A stretch of 64,000 nt of DNA from Weissella viridescens (GTDB lineage: Bacteria > Bacillota > Bacilli > Lactobacillales > Lactobacillaceae). Positions 1 through 9,627 of this stretch are shown piece by piece; the first letter of the stretch is position 1; every line of letters begins with the position of its first letter. The position numbers and the translations under genes are program-made. The notes under the pieces are model-generated. The model was not told the DNA's origin. It saw nothing but the letters and a program-made list of their open reading frames with translations, and did not search any database. The DNA is taken from the NCBI RefSeq assembly GCF_003862435.1, contig NZ_RHGY01000001.1, positions 124,001-188,000 of the forward strand. The letters are read 5' to 3'.

Positions 1-1
1 T

Positions 2-1507
2 ACGTTATTCGCGGTCAAAATTGGAACGGGAACAGCTGCGGATATCCGTGCTGCTGAGTATAAGAAAGTCCAAACTTTCTCATTTGGAAATATTGAACGT
101 TTCTCAACGGGAAGCCTTGTTGTCCGCATGACCAACGATGTGCAGCAGGTCCAAACCATTGTCATGGTCTTTTTCCAATCTCTTTTACGTGTGCCAATTT
201 TGTTTATTGGTGCGTTGGTATTGGCTTTAACGACTTTGCCACGTTTGTGGTGGGTGATTTTGGTCATGGTGGTGCTAGTCGTTTTGATTACCATGGGTGT
301 TTTGTCACCAATGGGTAAGTTGTTTGCTAAGTTCCAAAACCTTTTGGATACAACCAACAACATGGCTAAAGAAAACCTACAAGGTGTTCGAGTGGTTAAG
401 TCATTTAACCAAGAACAAAATGAGGAACGCCGTTTTGATGCCAATTCAAAGCAATTAACGGACATCAATATTAAGATTGGTTACCTCTTTGGTATTTTGA
501 TGCCAGCGTTTATGTTGATTGGTGAATTAGCGATTGCCGTGTCAATTATTTTTGTGGCCCGGAATATTGTTTCAGATCCAACAATGCTAGGTGCTTTGAC
601 GTCATTTGTGAACTACTTGATGCAAATCATGAATGCCATTGTCATGGCTGGATTTATGTCAATGTTTGCTGCCCGTGGAATTGAATCAACGAAGCGAATT
701 AAGGAAGTGATGGATACCAAGCCTGACCTTACCTTTGATAACAATGCTCCTGAAGAAAAGTTGTCAGGTGATGTTGAATTTGATCACGTTTCATTTGCTT
801 ATCCCGGTGATGAGCATGAAGTTTTGAAGGATATTTCCTTTAAGGTCAAGCAGGGTGAGATGATTGGACTGGTTGGAGCCACTGGGTCAGGTAAGTCAAC
901 CTTAGCGCAATTGATTCCGCGTTTATATGACCCAACAGATGGTGTTGTTGAAGTAGGTCATGAAAATTTGAAAAAGGTGAATGAAAAGTCGTTACGTAAG
1001 GCCGTTGCCTTTGTCCAACAAAAGGCGATTTTATTCTCCGGTAAAATTTCAGATAACTTGAAGCAAGGAAAGTTTGATGCTGATGGTGCTGATATGAAGC
1101 ATGCCGCCGATATGGCCCAAGCGTCTGAATTTATTGAAAAGTATGATGATCAGTATGAACACGAAGTCGAAGAGCGGTCGTCAAACTTTTCTGGGGGTCA
1201 AAAGCAACGTCTGTCAATTGCCCGTGGGGTGATTGGGGATCCATCTGTTTTGATTTTGGATGATTCAACGTCAGCTTTGGATGCACGTTCAGAAAAGTTG
1301 GTTCAAGAGGCGCTTGAAGCGGACTTACCTGATACAACAAAATTTGTGATTGCAGAAAAGATTTCATCAGTGATTAAAGCTGATCGTATCTTTGTCATGC
1401 AAGATGGTGAACTGATTGCTGCGGGAACGCATAGTGAATTAGTAGCTTCATCACCGGTTTATCGTGAAATTTACGAGACCCAAAAAGCACAGGAGGTGAT
1501 TGACTAA
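2..1507 (+). CDS. Heterodimeric multidrug ABC exporter, subunit with degenerate ATPase site (5' partial)
   Basis: The reading frame is open from base 2 and has no start in the window, so the first part of the membrane domain is missing. It is an exporter-type fusion of membrane domain and nucleotide-binding domain. Visible motifs are Walker [10 protein letters not shown] (about 870-900) and a canonical signature FSGGQKQR (about 1190-1212). Walker B is [11 protein letters not shown], with Asp where the catalytic Glu normally sits, and the H-loop reads AEKISS with no His. These defects are the known hallmark of the BmrC/LmrC-like half of heterodimeric exporters, where this chain carries the non-hydrolysing site. 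Its stop overlaps the next start by one base (TAATG), so the two subunits are translationally coupled. Substrate cannot be read from sequence. Confidence 0.9.
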   Translation, partial: TLFAVKIGTGTAADIRAAEYKKVQTFSFGNIERFSTGSLVVRMTNDVQQVQTIVMVFFQSLLRVPILFIGALVLALTTLPRLWWVILVMVVLVVLITMGVLSPMGKLFAKFQNLLDTTNNMAKENLQGVRVVKSFNQEQNEERRFDANSKQLTDINIKIGYLFGILMPAFMLIGELAIAVSIIFVARNIVSDPTMLGALTSFVNYLMQIMNAIVMAGFMSMFAARGIESTKRIKEVMDTKPDLTFDNNAPEEKLSGDVEFDHVSFAYPGDEHEVLKDISFKVKQGEMIGLVGATGSGKSTLAQLIPRLYDPTDGVVEVGHENLKKVNEKSLRKAVAFVQQKAILFSGKISDNLKQGKFDADGADMKHAADMAQASEFIEKYDDQYEHEVEERSSNFSGGQKQRLSIARGVIGDPSVLILDDSTSALDARSEKLVQEALEADLPDTTKFVIAEKISSVIKADRIFVMQDGELIAAGTHSELVASSPVYREIYETQKAQEVID

Positions 1508-3288
1508 TGCAGAGTTTATGGCATGCAATAAAATTCTTTGCCCGATATTTTAAGCACTACAAGCTAGGGATGTTAATCATTGCTGTGTTTACAATTGTGG
1601 CAACGTATTTTCAAGTTAAAGCGCCCGTTTATATGGGAAAGGCGATTCAAGAAATTGCGAACTACCTGATGTTAAAGTCAAACCCAGCCACAGCTAAACA
1701 AGCGTCAATGACGCAGATTTACAATGCAGTGGAAATGTTTGTCCTCTTTATTGTGATGATGGGAGTCGGTTTCTTCATTGTTTCAATGGCTCAAGCCGTT
1801 GTTTCATCACGTTCAGTGGATGATATGCGAACTGGATTGTTTGCTAAGATTCAACGGATGACAGTGAAGTATTTTGATTCACATCGTGACGGTGAAGTGC
1901 TGTCACGCTTTACATCTGATTTGGACAATATCTTCAACGCAATGAATGAAGCCATTTTCCAGCTGTTCGCTCAATTAGTATTGTTAATTGGAGTTGTGAT
2001 TATGATGTTCCACCAAAACGTACAGTTGGCATGGGTAACCATCGCATCAACGCCCGTTGCGGTATTATTATCAGTGATCATCATTACGAAGGCGCAACAC
2101 TATGTGAACCTTCAACAGGATGAAGTTGGTCACTTAAATGGATACGTGAACGAACAAATCAATGGTGAAAAGGTGATTATCACGAATGGTTTGCAAGCTG
2201 GTTCAATTGATGAATTTATGGAACACAATGATAAGGTGCAACAAGCAACTTATCGTGGTCAAGTTTGGTCAGGAATCCTGAATCCATTGATGATGGGGAT
2301 GAGCCTGGTTAATACGGCGATTGTGATTTTCTTTGGTGGTTACTTAGCATTGAACGGTAGTTTAGATCGTGCAACTGCCTTAGGGATGATTGTGATGTTC
2401 GTGAACTTCTCACAACAATTCTACCAACCAATCAGCCAAATCACGTCAACGTACAACATGTTGCAATTGGCTGTGACCGGAGCGCGTCGTCTTGACGAAG
2501 TCTTTGCACAAAAGGATGAAGTCAGTCCAGCCGAGCCCGTTGCTTTTGATGGGTTGAAGGATAAGGTGGAATTGGACGATATTCACTTTAGTTATAATCC
2601 AGGTAAAGAAATTTTGCATGGGATTTCAATTGGAGTGGATAAGGGCAAGATGGTTGCTTTGGTTGGTCCAACTGGATCAGGTAAGACGACGGTGATGAAC
2701 CTATTGAATCGTTTCTACGATGTTGATTCGGGAGCAGTAAAGTTCGATGGTATCGACGTTCGTGATATGTCATTGAAGAATTTGCGTGACCATGTTGGGA
2801 TTGTGTTGCAAGATTCAATCATTTTCACGGGAACCATTCGTTATAACATCACGTATGGAAAGCCTGACGCCACCGATGATGAAGTCGTTGCGGCAGCTAA
2901 GCAAGCAAATATTCATGATTTCATCATGTCATTGCCTGATCAGTACGATACAGAAGTGAGTGATGAAAACTCAGTCTTCTCAACCGGACAAAAGCAATTG
3001 CTTTCAATTGCTCGAACAATTTTGACAAATCCAGAACTCTTGATTTTGGATGAGGCCACTTCAAACGTGGACACAGTGACTGAAGCGAAGATTCAAAAGG
3101 CAATGGACAACGTGATTGCTGGACGAACAAGTTTTGTCATTGCGCACCGATTGAAGACCATTTTAAATGCTGATAAGATTGTTGTTTTGAAAAACGGAAA
3201 TATTATTGAAGAAGGTACACATCAAGAGCTCTTAGCTCAAGACGGCTTCTATGCTGAGTTGTACCATAATCAAATGGTATTTGAATAA
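1507..3288 (+). CDS. Heterodimeric multidrug ABC exporter, catalytic partner subunit
   Basis: A 593-residue exporter half-transporter: N-terminal six-helix membrane domain (about residues 1-330) and C-terminal ATPase. Walker [10 protein letters not shown], Walker [13 protein letters not shown] and H-loop IAHRLK are canonical, but the signature is the altered STGQKQLL instead of SGGQ. This complements the upstream subunit, which has the good signature but a defective Walker B and H-loop. Together they make one competent and one degenerate ATP site, as in BmrCD/LmrCD/TM287-288. The start overlaps the upstream stop. A terminator follows directly. Family assignment is secure; the exported substrate is unknown. 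Confidence 0.93.
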   Translation: MQSLWHAIKFFARYFKHYKLGMLIIAVFTIVATYFQVKAPVYMGKAIQEIANYLMLKSNPATAKQASMTQIYNAVEMFVLFIVMMGVGFFIVSMAQAVVSSRSVDDMRTGLFAKIQRMTVKYFDSHRDGEVLSRFTSDLDNIFNAMNEAIFQLFAQLVLLIGVVIMMFHQNVQLAWVTIASTPVAVLLSVIIITKAQHYVNLQQDEVGHLNGYVNEQINGEKVIITNGLQAGSIDEFMEHNDKVQQATYRGQVWSGILNPLMMGMSLVNTAIVIFFGGYLALNGSLDRATALGMIVMFVNFSQQFYQPISQITSTYNMLQLAVTGARRLDEVFAQKDEVSPAEPVAFDGLKDKVELDDIHFSYNPGKEILHGISIGVDKGKMVALVGPTGSGKTTVMNLLNRFYDVDSGAVKFDGIDVRDMSLKNLRDHVGIVLQDSIIFTGTIRYNITYGKPDATDDEVVAAAKQANIHDFIMSLPDQYDTEVSDENSVFSTGQKQLLSIARTILTNPELLILDEATSNVDTVTEAKIQKAMDNVIAGRTSFVIAHRLKTILNADKIVVLKNGNIIEEGTHQELLAQDGFYAELYHNQMVFE

Positions 3289-3291
3289 AAT

Positions 3292-3326
3292 AAAAGGGGA
3301 CTACAGCGATGCAGTCCCTTTTTTGT
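3292..3326 (+). terminator. Intrinsic terminator of the ABC exporter operon
   Basis: A GGGGACT...AGTCCC stem flanked by an A-run and a following run of six T residues lies just after the stop at 3288. Confidence 0.85.
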
Positions 3327-3343
3327 GGGGATGGGAAACGAAG

Positions 3344-3601
3344 ATGGTGACAGAGAATCAAAACACGCATAATGGTAAAATTGAAAGCTATCAAACAAGT
3401 TTAAAGCGCAAGCAGGTGCCGGAAAAAATTGAAAGTTACGACACACAATTACAACGCCCGACTGTCGAAAATACGGTTGTAGACATGGATGAGTTGGAAA
3501 TGATGCTGAATGCACCAGATTGCACGATGTATAACCCGCGTTTTACTCGGATGCTGTCAAATTTGAAGGTGTATATGCCTTGTAAGAATAATGGCTATTG
3601 A
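3344..3601 (+). CDS. Small hypothetical protein with internal KIESY repeat
   Basis: I do not recognise this 85-residue protein. The ATG at 3344 is preferred over upstream in-frame starts because those lie inside the previous gene and its terminator; the ribosome site is weak. It contains an imperfect internal repeat, KIESYQTSLKR at residues 11-21 and KIESYDTQLQR at about 28-38. No membrane segment or signal peptide is visible. The stop TGA abuts the next ATG with no gap, so it is probably co-translated with the 176-residue gene. It has two cysteines, which is high for this cysteine-poor region and hints at an accessory gene. Confidence 0.6.
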   Translation: MVTENQNTHNGKIESYQTSLKRKQVPEKIESYDTQLQRPTVENTVVDMDELEMMLNAPDCTMYNPRFTRMLSNLKVYMPCKNNGY

Positions 3602-4132
3602 ATGAGCCAATACCTTATTATTGGTAATAGTGATTTCTTTGAGGATGCGAATGTTAGTTATTGGGACTGCTACCTTGATAAATCAGAGTATGTTGGTCCA
3701 CATAAGATGCTTCAATTTTCACTAAAGGGTATATTTTGTAGTTTAAAGCAAGAAAAGCGCTTGATTGATGGTATCTTATTACATATGCGTGGACAGATGT
3801 GGTTGATTAAAGCTGAAGAGTTCAGTATTCCTGGTGAGATGGTCGTCGTTCAGCAGGGGGTTTATAAGTTGAAAAAAAGCCTGAAGCCCATGGCTGAGGA
3901 ATTACGACAATATACACCACACTTACATGACGCATTACTGGTAAATGATAATCATAGCGAAGGGGTAATGATTGCAGATTGTCAGACCAAGGAAGATTAT
4001 TACGCTTTAGCAAAGTCCATAGAGCGTGTCTTAGGTAAAAATGATATCTTTAAAGGATTGCCTTTTAAAATATATCCATCCAAAAGCCAGATTGGTCGGG
4101 TAGTTTTGGAACGGGGTGAATGTATTTTTTAG
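3602..4132 (+). CDS. Hypothetical protein, 176 aa
   Basis: Unrecognised. A soluble-looking mixed alpha/beta protein beginning MSQYLIIGNSDFFED and ending in RVVLERGECIF, with no signal peptide or membrane helix. The start codon directly follows the stop of the upstream 85-codon gene and has no Shine-Dalgarno of its own, so expression probably depends on translational coupling. Four cysteines (WDCYL, IFCSL, ADCQT, GECIF) contrast with their near absence from the core genes around it, consistent with accessory origin (inference). No terminator is seen before the next promoter-like site at 4152. Confidence 0.6.
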   Translation: MSQYLIIGNSDFFEDANVSYWDCYLDKSEYVGPHKMLQFSLKGIFCSLKQEKRLIDGILLHMRGQMWLIKAEEFSIPGEMVVVQQGVYKLKKSLKPMAEELRQYTPHLHDALLVNDNHSEGVMIADCQTKEDYYALAKSIERVLGKNDIFKGLPFKIYPSKSQIGRVVLERGECIF

Positions 4133-4151
4133 CTATGTAACCCAGCATATG

Positions 4152-4160
4152 TGCTAGAAT
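4152..4160 (+). promoter_or_regulatory. Extended -10 promoter for the 64-aa membrane protein gene
   Basis: TG-C-TAGAAT is an extended -10 element 28 bases before the ATG at 4188. No good -35 is visible. A GAGGAG ribosome site precedes the ATG. Confidence 0.5.
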
Positions 4161-4187
4161 GATAGAAAGAACGCATGAGGAGCTAAC

Positions 4188-4382
4188 ATGAAACATTTAA
4201 AAGTTGAGCGGAAATGGGCGTTAGTCATTGCCTTGATTCTGACCTTAGCCGCGGTTGTACAAATTACATCAATGGATTTTTCCGATGGTGCGCGTGATGC
4301 TGGGAAGATTATTGGAACCTTTGTGATTCCTGGTGTCTTTTATCTACTGGCTTTTGCGCCTAAATCTGATGATAAAAAATAA
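4188..4382 (+). CDS. Small two-helix membrane protein, 64 aa
   Basis: Function unknown. Two hydrophobic helices, about residues 10-28 and 43-58, separated by a short polar loop with FSDGARDAG, and a charged C-terminal tail SDDKK. A good Shine-Dalgarno (GAGGAG) sits 7 bases upstream of the ATG and an extended -10 promoter precedes it. It converges on another small membrane protein gene across a shared bidirectional terminator. Confidence 0.7.
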   Translation: MKHLKVERKWALVIALILTLAAVVQITSMDFSDGARDAGKIIGTFVIPGVFYLLAFAPKSDDKK

Positions 4383-4414
4383 AAGCAGCAGACCTAAAAG
4401 TCTGCTGCTTTTTA
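4380..4414. terminator. Bidirectional terminator
   Basis: An AAAGCAGCAGAC...GTCTGCTGCTTT stem with A-run before and T-run after lies between convergent genes and can serve both strands. Confidence 0.85.
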
Positions 4415-4606
4415 TTTTGTATAATCGTCTGGATCATTATTTGGATCACGTAGTAGCTTTTCGATTAAATAAAAAACTAAGGCTTCAAATAATGCTAATA
4501 TGACGAAAGTAATGCGCGCCCACGTCTGCGGAAAGACGAAAACGAGGGCAACGGTTGCAAGCGGTAAAATAATGGTGATAAAGCGCCAAATGACTTTTGC
4601 AATCAT
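4412..4606 (-). CDS. Small two-helix membrane protein, 64 aa
   Basis: Function unknown. Two hydrophobic stretches (about residues 6-26 and 31-50) followed by a polar tail ending NNDPDDYTK. An AGGAGA ribosome site lies 7 bases before the ATG on the minus strand. It is separated by one base from the upstream gene of the same strand, so the two are likely an operon. Confidence 0.65.
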   Translation of the reverse strand: MIAKVIWRFITIILPLATVALVFVFPQTWARITFVILALFEALVFYLIEKLLRDPNNDPDDYTK

Positions 4607-4607
4607 A

Positions 4608-4952
4608 TTAATTCTCCTGGTATTGTGTAATGATTTTTTGAATCTGGGTCAGTGTCGAACTGCGATATGAACGTTGCGGTTGCATCAGCGCATTGATATC
4701 TGCCTTGGTCAGTGACGTTCTGGCTAGAATGATTGGAATTAGCTCTGGCTGTCGACGTAAGGCGTTTGTGATGTGCTGTTGTTGTTTCATATGTTGTGCT
4801 TCAAAATACGCAAAAAACAGCAAACATGCCCAAATCGTAATGAGGGTAATCAACAGATTTAATTGGAATAAATGTTGGCTGTTTTGTAACAGTAACAATA
4901 AACTAATTAGACTTGCATAAATACTAAAGCGTATATATGGGTTCGTTTTCAT
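4608..4952 (-). CDS. Membrane-anchored hypothetical protein, 114 aa
   Basis: Unrecognised. Starting at MKTNPYIRF, the protein has two hydrophobic helices (roughly residues 8-24 and 31-50) and a basic, glutamine-rich soluble C-terminal half (QHMKQQQH, ALRRQPELIP, SLTKADINALM). An in-frame start at 5006 would add 18 residues but has no Shine-Dalgarno; the ATG at 4952 has GAGGT about ten bases upstream. Followed after one base by the 64-residue membrane gene, likely one transcript. Confidence 0.55.
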   Translation of the reverse strand: MKTNPYIRFSIYASLISLLLLLQNSQHLFQLNLLITLITIWACLLFFAYFEAQHMKQQQHITNALRRQPELIPIILARTSLTKADINALMQPQRSYRSSTLTQIQKIITQYQEN

Positions 4953-5138
4953 GGGTACTTCAACCTCGACATGTCTCTTTGCATTGATTGTAGCATATTT
5001 AACCATTGAACGTCTTGTTTGCTAAATCTGTGAGATTTTAAAGACAAAACCAAGTGAAAAGTGTATTATTAACATTATATTAGAATACGGTTAGCTATCA
5101 TTCATAAACGATGCGGCAAGAGGTGTTAGGTGTGATTC

Positions 5139-6353
5139 ATGTTAAAAAAATACAGAGATTTCAGATATTTATTTTCAGGTAGATTAATTTCCAATTGTGG
5201 GGATTCAATCTATATGTTGGTCCTATCATGGTACATCTTAGATGTTACGAAAAGTACGATGTTAGTTGGGGTACTAAACAGTATTATTTTCCTACCAACA
5301 GTCTTTGCATTTCTGTTTGGTAAAGCGATTGATCGTTGGAATAAGAAGAAAACGCTCATTTTGCTCGAATTTGTACAGTTGTTAGCTGTACTGGTGATTA
5401 TTGGTGGTATGGCGATTCATCATCAAGCGCCAACACTTTCACTAGTGATTATTTTCATTGCGGTTTTTGTGGCAGCGACTGCTTCACTCAACACTTATAC
5501 GGTGCAAGATGCCTATGTCCCTTCGATTATGCAAAAAGAAGATTTACCTAAAGCAGAAATGTATATGTCGTTTGCCTACAATGGAACGGACTATGTCTTT
5601 ACGTCAATCGCTGGATTTTTATTGGCCGTAATGTCATACATGTCATTACTAGTTGTTGATATCATCACGTTCATCCTGTCAATTCTGACTTTCAGTCGCT
5701 TAGATAGTGATAGTGCAACTAAACATGTAGCTGAGCCAACAGCCTCAGATGAAAAAAGTGATATCTTATCTGGATTTAGAGCTTTGATGGACAACCGGTT
5801 ATTACGGACATTTGCTTTTGGGGCTGCATTTGGAAACCTGATGTTTGGTGGCTTGAATGTGTATACGTTAACCATGGGGAAAGCTTTTGGTGGATCAGCT
5901 TACTTTGGTCTACTGACCGCCGGGAGTTCGATTGGCATTATGGTTGGTGGTACTTTCGTTGTGAACCACGTGTTGAAACGCTATAATGTCGGACGCATTC
6001 TATGGGTTGCCGATATTATTTTTGGGATGATTTTATTACCAATTTCAATTTTCTCGAATAAGTATATGTTATTGGTCGTTTGGTTTATTGCCTTTATTTT
6101 CTTGGGAGTGAGCCAAGTTGTCCAAAAGCCAATTCTTCAAGCCGAAATTCCTCATGAAAAAATGGGTGAAGTCCTCAGTGCCTTTTCAACCATCACGATT
6201 TCGACGTTATCAGTGGGTTCATTGTTGTTTGGATATCTCGCTAAATTTATGGATTGGAAAATCTTTATGGTGATTTTCGGAGTGAGTTATATCGGTATTG
6301 GTCTGTTATATTTCTCCAATAAGAAATTCAATAACTATTCCGTTAATCAATAA
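5139..6353 (+). CDS. MFS transporter, drug/macrolide efflux-like
   Basis: A 404-residue major facilitator protein in the group of drug and siderophore exporters (MFS_3-like). The N-terminal segment FRYLFSGRLISNCGDSIYMLVLSWYIL is typical of that group, as is the loop GKAIDRWNKKKTLIL after the second helix. About 10-12 hydrophobic helices are visible, with a charged central loop near residues 190-210. Monocistronic: a terminator lies downstream and convergent genes follow. Substrate cannot be determined. Ribosome site AGAGGTGTTAGGTG precedes the ATG. Confidence 0.85.
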   Translation: MLKKYRDFRYLFSGRLISNCGDSIYMLVLSWYILDVTKSTMLVGVLNSIIFLPTVFAFLFGKAIDRWNKKKTLILLEFVQLLAVLVIIGGMAIHHQAPTLSLVIIFIAVFVAATASLNTYTVQDAYVPSIMQKEDLPKAEMYMSFAYNGTDYVFTSIAGFLLAVMSYMSLLVVDIITFILSILTFSRLDSDSATKHVAEPTASDEKSDILSGFRALMDNRLLRTFAFGAAFGNLMFGGLNVYTLTMGKAFGGSAYFGLLTAGSSIGIMVGGTFVVNHVLKRYNVGRILWVADIIFGMILLPISIFSNKYMLLVVWFIAFIFLGVSQVVQKPILQAEIPHEKMGEVLSAFSTITISTLSVGSLLFGYLAKFMDWKIFMVIFGVSYIGIGLLYFSNKKFNNYSVNQ

Positions 6354-6455
6354 CGGTTCTAAAAAAGTTCACCGGGCGCTACCAGTGAGCTTGAGCAAGA
6401 TAAACTTTTATAACTGTATTACAGTTGATGCAACTTATTTTAGAAAGTATAACCA

Positions 6456-6491
6456 CAAAAAAACCACTGCATGGATAGCAGTGGTTTTTTG
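6456..6491. terminator. Bidirectional terminator between convergent genes
   Basis: AAACCACTGC...GCAGTGGTTT stem with A-run before and T-run after, ending just before the stop of the minus-strand nucleoside hydrolase. Confidence 0.88.
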
Positions 6492-6492
6492 T

Positions 6493-7437
6493 TTAACCTA
6501 GAATTTGGTTTGTGTAGTTCATAAAGCGATCAAGATAATCAGCAGTATCAACTTCAACGGCTGCAAAGTCTGTTTTAACAGGATCTAGCGCACGTTCAGG
6601 ATCACCAATGGTACGTCCGTCTTCGTGGGTAACCATCATGTTAATTGGCAACAATGTCACCAACTTTGGATCAACCGCAACACCGACAGCTAGTGGGTCG
6701 TGCAAGGCGGCACCACGCTTATCGATATCCAAACGATCATAAGCCTCAATATAGTAGTCGAAAATGTCAGCAAAGACACGACCCTTCTCTGTCCCTAAGT
6801 CGCGCCACTCTTGGGTTTCCTTTTTTGTCAAAAGGGTTTGCATGGTGACATCAAGACCAACCATGACCAAGTGCTTGGCATGCTTATAAACATAATCAGC
6901 AGCTTCAGGGTCTTGGTTGATGTTCGCCTCAGTGTAAGGTGTCACATTACCAGGAACGGTCAAGGCACCACCCATGAGGGTAATGTTACCAATTAGGTCG
7001 ACAATTTCAGGATCTTTTTGCATCGCTGCCGCAAGATTAGTTAATGGACCAGTTGGCACAATAATCAAATTGTCTTGGTAGGTATGCGCTGCTTCAATCA
7101 TGAAATCAGCGGCTGGTGTTGATTCAACTGGGCGGGCTGCCGCAGCTAATTCAACGTTACCAATTCCGTTTTTACCATGAATATCCATTGAGATGTCCAT
7201 CGTTTCAAAATCATCCGTTGTTGAAGAATGACTGAAGCCACGATAAACCGGAACGTCAGTAGCACCGAGCAATTCCAATAGCTTGAGGCTATTTTCAGCA
7301 GCGGTATCAACCAAAGTGTTTCCATAAGAAGCAGCGATTCCAATCAAATCAGCATCTGGTGTGGCTAGCGCATAAGCAATTGCTAATGCGTCATCAACCC
7401 CAGTATCTAAATCAAGAATCATTTTTTTACGAGCCAT
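6493..7437 (-). CDS. Inosine-uridine preferring nucleoside hydrolase (distal gene)
   Basis: Cleaves the N-glycosidic bond of ribonucleosides to base and ribose in the cytoplasm. The 314-residue chain shows the calcium-binding motif LDLDTGVDDALA at its start and the HDPLAV segment near residue 235 expected to hold the active-site His. The ATG at 7437 has a GGAGA ribosome site 7 bases upstream; an in-frame TTG at 7449 overlaps that site and is rejected. Last gene of the nupC - hydrolase - hydrolase operon, 15 bases after the preceding hydrolase, so imported nucleosides are its likely substrates. Purine versus pyrimidine preference cannot be read. Confidence 0.92.
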   Translation of the reverse strand: MARKKMILDLDTGVDDALAIAYALATPDADLIGIAASYGNTLVDTAAENSLKLLELLGATDVPVYRGFSHSSTTDDFETMDISMDIHGKNGIGNVELAAAARPVESTPAADFMIEAAHTYQDNLIIVPTGPLTNLAAAMQKDPEIVDLIGNITLMGGALTVPGNVTPYTEANINQDPEAADYVYKHAKHLVMVGLDVTMQTLLTKKETQEWRDLGTEKGRVFADIFDYYIEAYDRLDIDKRGAALHDPLAVGVAVDPKLVTLLPINMMVTHEDGRTIGDPERALDPVKTDFAAVEVDTADYLDRFMNYTNQILG

Positions 7438-7452
7438 GGGTTTCTCCAATCT

Positions 7453-8373
7453 CTATTTGTTCATTGCAGCAACTTGTTCTAAGAACCAAGTATTGAAAGC
7501 ATCAGCATCAATGCCAACGCCAACATTGACGTTCGTGTAGCCAGGTTCATGCCAACGATATTGAAAATCAGCAACCGTTGCGCCGATAGCCGGACCTTCA
7601 GTCACGACATCAACGGCAAATGGCTTGGTTTCAATCACGCTAGGATCAACAGCATACAAAATGGTGTTCACATCATGCATAGGCTTACCACCAACATGCA
7701 CGTCTTCATAAGCTGTAACAATGCCGTACAACATTTCACCAGCTGGTCCCATATCACGCAAAGCGTTGGTACTTTCGGCAGTTAGTAGGGCATTTAGTGT
7801 CACGTCCAATCCAATCATGGTAATCGGAAGACCGCTTTGGAAAACGATTGATGCAGCATCTGGATCGGTGAAAACGTTAAATTCAGCGACTGAACTAACA
7901 TTACCACCTGAGATTGACCCACCCATTAAGATGAATTCCTTAATTAATGGGGTATCTTCAGGATGTTGTTCCAAAAGTAAAGCTAAGTTCGTGTAGGCAC
8001 CCGTACCAATGATGGTAATGGGTTCAGCACTTTCATTTAAAACTTGATGAATGGCTTCAACGGCGTCAATGGCGAGGGGCTTTGTTGTGACTTCAGGGAA
8101 GTCATAACCAGGCATACCAGATTCACCGTGAATATAAGAAGCGTCTTTGAATTCGCGCTTCAAAGGAGCCTTGGCTCCTTGCGCAACTGGAATATCAGTC
8201 CGGTCAAAAAATTCAAGTAGTTTAAGTGAGTTGTTGGTTGTTTTTTCAACACTGACATTTCCAGCAACTGCAGTAATTAATTTAACATCTAAATCGGGAC
8301 GATTAACAGCAACCGCAATGGCGGCAGCATCATCGATTCCGGGATCCATATCTAAAATGACAGGTTTTGCCAT
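7453..8373 (-). CDS. Inosine-uridine preferring nucleoside hydrolase (proximal gene)
   Basis: A second, divergent paralogue of the neighbouring hydrolase, 306 residues. It carries VILDMDPGIDDAAA near the N terminus and MHDVNTI around residue 230 (active-site His region). Here the DTG of the other copy is DPG, the more usual form. Start ATG at 8373 is preceded by AAGGAGG; the in-frame TTG at 8397 overlaps that sequence and is rejected. Two hydrolases in one operon suggest divided specificity (inference), with nupC supplying substrate. Confidence 0.92.
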   Translation of the reverse strand: MAKPVILDMDPGIDDAAAIAVAVNRPDLDVKLITAVAGNVSVEKTTNNSLKLLEFFDRTDIPVAQGAKAPLKREFKDASYIHGESGMPGYDFPEVTTKPLAIDAVEAIHQVLNESAEPITIIGTGAYTNLALLLEQHPEDTPLIKEFILMGGSISGGNVSSVAEFNVFTDPDAASIVFQSGLPITMIGLDVTLNALLTAESTNALRDMGPAGEMLYGIVTAYEDVHVGGKPMHDVNTILYAVDPSVIETKPFAVDVVTEGPAIGATVADFQYRWHEPGYTNVNVGVGIDADAFNTWFLEQVAAMNK

Positions 8374-8400
8374 GTTGGATGATTCCTCCTTAAGCAACGA

Positions 8401-9627
8401 TTACCAAACGAATAGTCCGGCAGCAGCGGCTGAAAGCAATGATACCAAGATTCCTGAAAGAAGCATCTGTGGTACGTGAGCTGCGATATAATCGCTCTTT
8501 TCCTTTGAAACAAGACCCTTGAAGGCACCTAGAATCATACCAACGGTACTGAAGTTAGCAAAGCTAGTAAGGAAGACCGTCAAAACAGCCTTGGCGTGTT
8601 CGTTTGCGAACAATCCAGTTCCGGCCATGATGTCCTTAGAAACCTTACCCATAACAACGAATTCGTTAGTAACTAACTTTGTACCCATGTATTGCGCAAT
8701 TTGGAAGGCTTGGTGTGGGTCGAAACCTAGCAACCAAGCGAATGGGAATAGCACAACTCCAAAGATGTTTTCCAATGACAACCAGTGCAAACCAGTTAAG
8801 GCAAAGACCTTGTCGATGAATCCAGCCAACGCAACGAAGGCAATAACAGTGGCAGTGATGATCAAAATCAAACGACCCGCGTTCAAGATTGAGTCACCCA
8901 AGAATGAGAAGAATGGTTCGCGCTTCTCACCTTCTTTATGAATTGAGGCAATTGTATCTTCTTCAGGTGAAACCTCAACTGGGTTAAGCAATGAAGAAAT
9001 AACAATCGCACCCAAAATGTTTAGGGGTACAGCGGCCATAACATATTGACCAGGAACCATTGATGTATAAGCACCAAGGATAGCGGCCGTCACACAGCTC
9101 ATTGACATCAATGCCAATGTGTAGTTACGACGAGCGCTCATGGCGTTCAATTGGGCACCAGAAACGGCAAGCACTTCAGTGTTACCAAGGAACATCATTT
9201 CAACTGAGAAGAAAGCTTCAAACTTTGGTTGTCCAGTAATGAATGACAATCCGCGTCCAATCCACTTAACTAACCATGGCAAGATACCAATGTAAGTCAA
9301 GATGTCAAACAATGGCACAACAAGCAACATTGGAAGCAATGCGCTTGTCACGAAGTTTGGCATACCAGTTGTTGGCTTCAACCAATCTGGTAGGGCAAAG
9401 GCAATACCGATGTTAGCGGCTTGAACAATCCAAGCGAAGGCATCAGCAGCACCCTTAACAATATCTTGACCGATACTGAACTTCATGAAGAACCAGGCCA
9501 ACAACAATTCCAAAGCAACAACCAACAAGATGCGTGACCACTTCACGTTCTTGCGATCGTTTGAGAATAAGAATGCAATGCCTAAAAAGACAAAGATACT
9601 CAAAAAGTTAACGATAATGTAAAACAT
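8401..9627 (-). CDS. nupC: NupC-type concentrative nucleoside transporter
   Basis: A 408-residue cation-coupled nucleoside permease of the CNT family. It is strongly hydrophobic, and conserved blocks such as GNTEVLAVSGAQLNAMSARR (middle) and a downstream segment with TNEFV and FANFSTVGM/LGAFKG are typical of NupC. First gene of the operon with two nucleoside hydrolases, so import and phosphorylase-independent cleavage are co-expressed. Ribosome site GAGAGGA lies about 10 bases upstream. An extended -10 lies 61-69 bases upstream. Confidence 0.93.
   Translation of the reverse strand: MFYIIVNFLSIFVFLGIAFLFSNDRKNVKWSRILLVVALELLLAWFFMKFSIGQDIVKGAADAFAWIVQAANIGIAFALPDWLKPTTGMPNFVTSALLPMLLVVPLFDILTYIGILPWLVKWIGRGLSFITGQPKFEAFFSVEMMFLGNTEVLAVSGAQLNAMSARRNYTLALMSMSCVTAAILGAYTSMVPGQYVMAAVPLNILGAIVISSLLNPVEVSPEEDTIASIHKEGEKREPFFSFLGDSILNAGRLILIITATVIAFVALAGFIDKVFALTGLHWLSLENIFGVVLFPFAWLLGFDPHQAFQIAQYMGTKLVTNEFVVMGKVSKDIMAGTGLFANEHAKAVLTVFLTSFANFSTVGMILGAFKGLVSKEKSDYIAAHVPQMLLSGILVSLLSAAAAGLFVW

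Noticed and set aside
1189-1370. Degenerate Walker B and H-loop of the first ABC subunit as a damaged gene
   Set aside because: Complementary defects in the partner subunit show the standard asymmetric heterodimer design.
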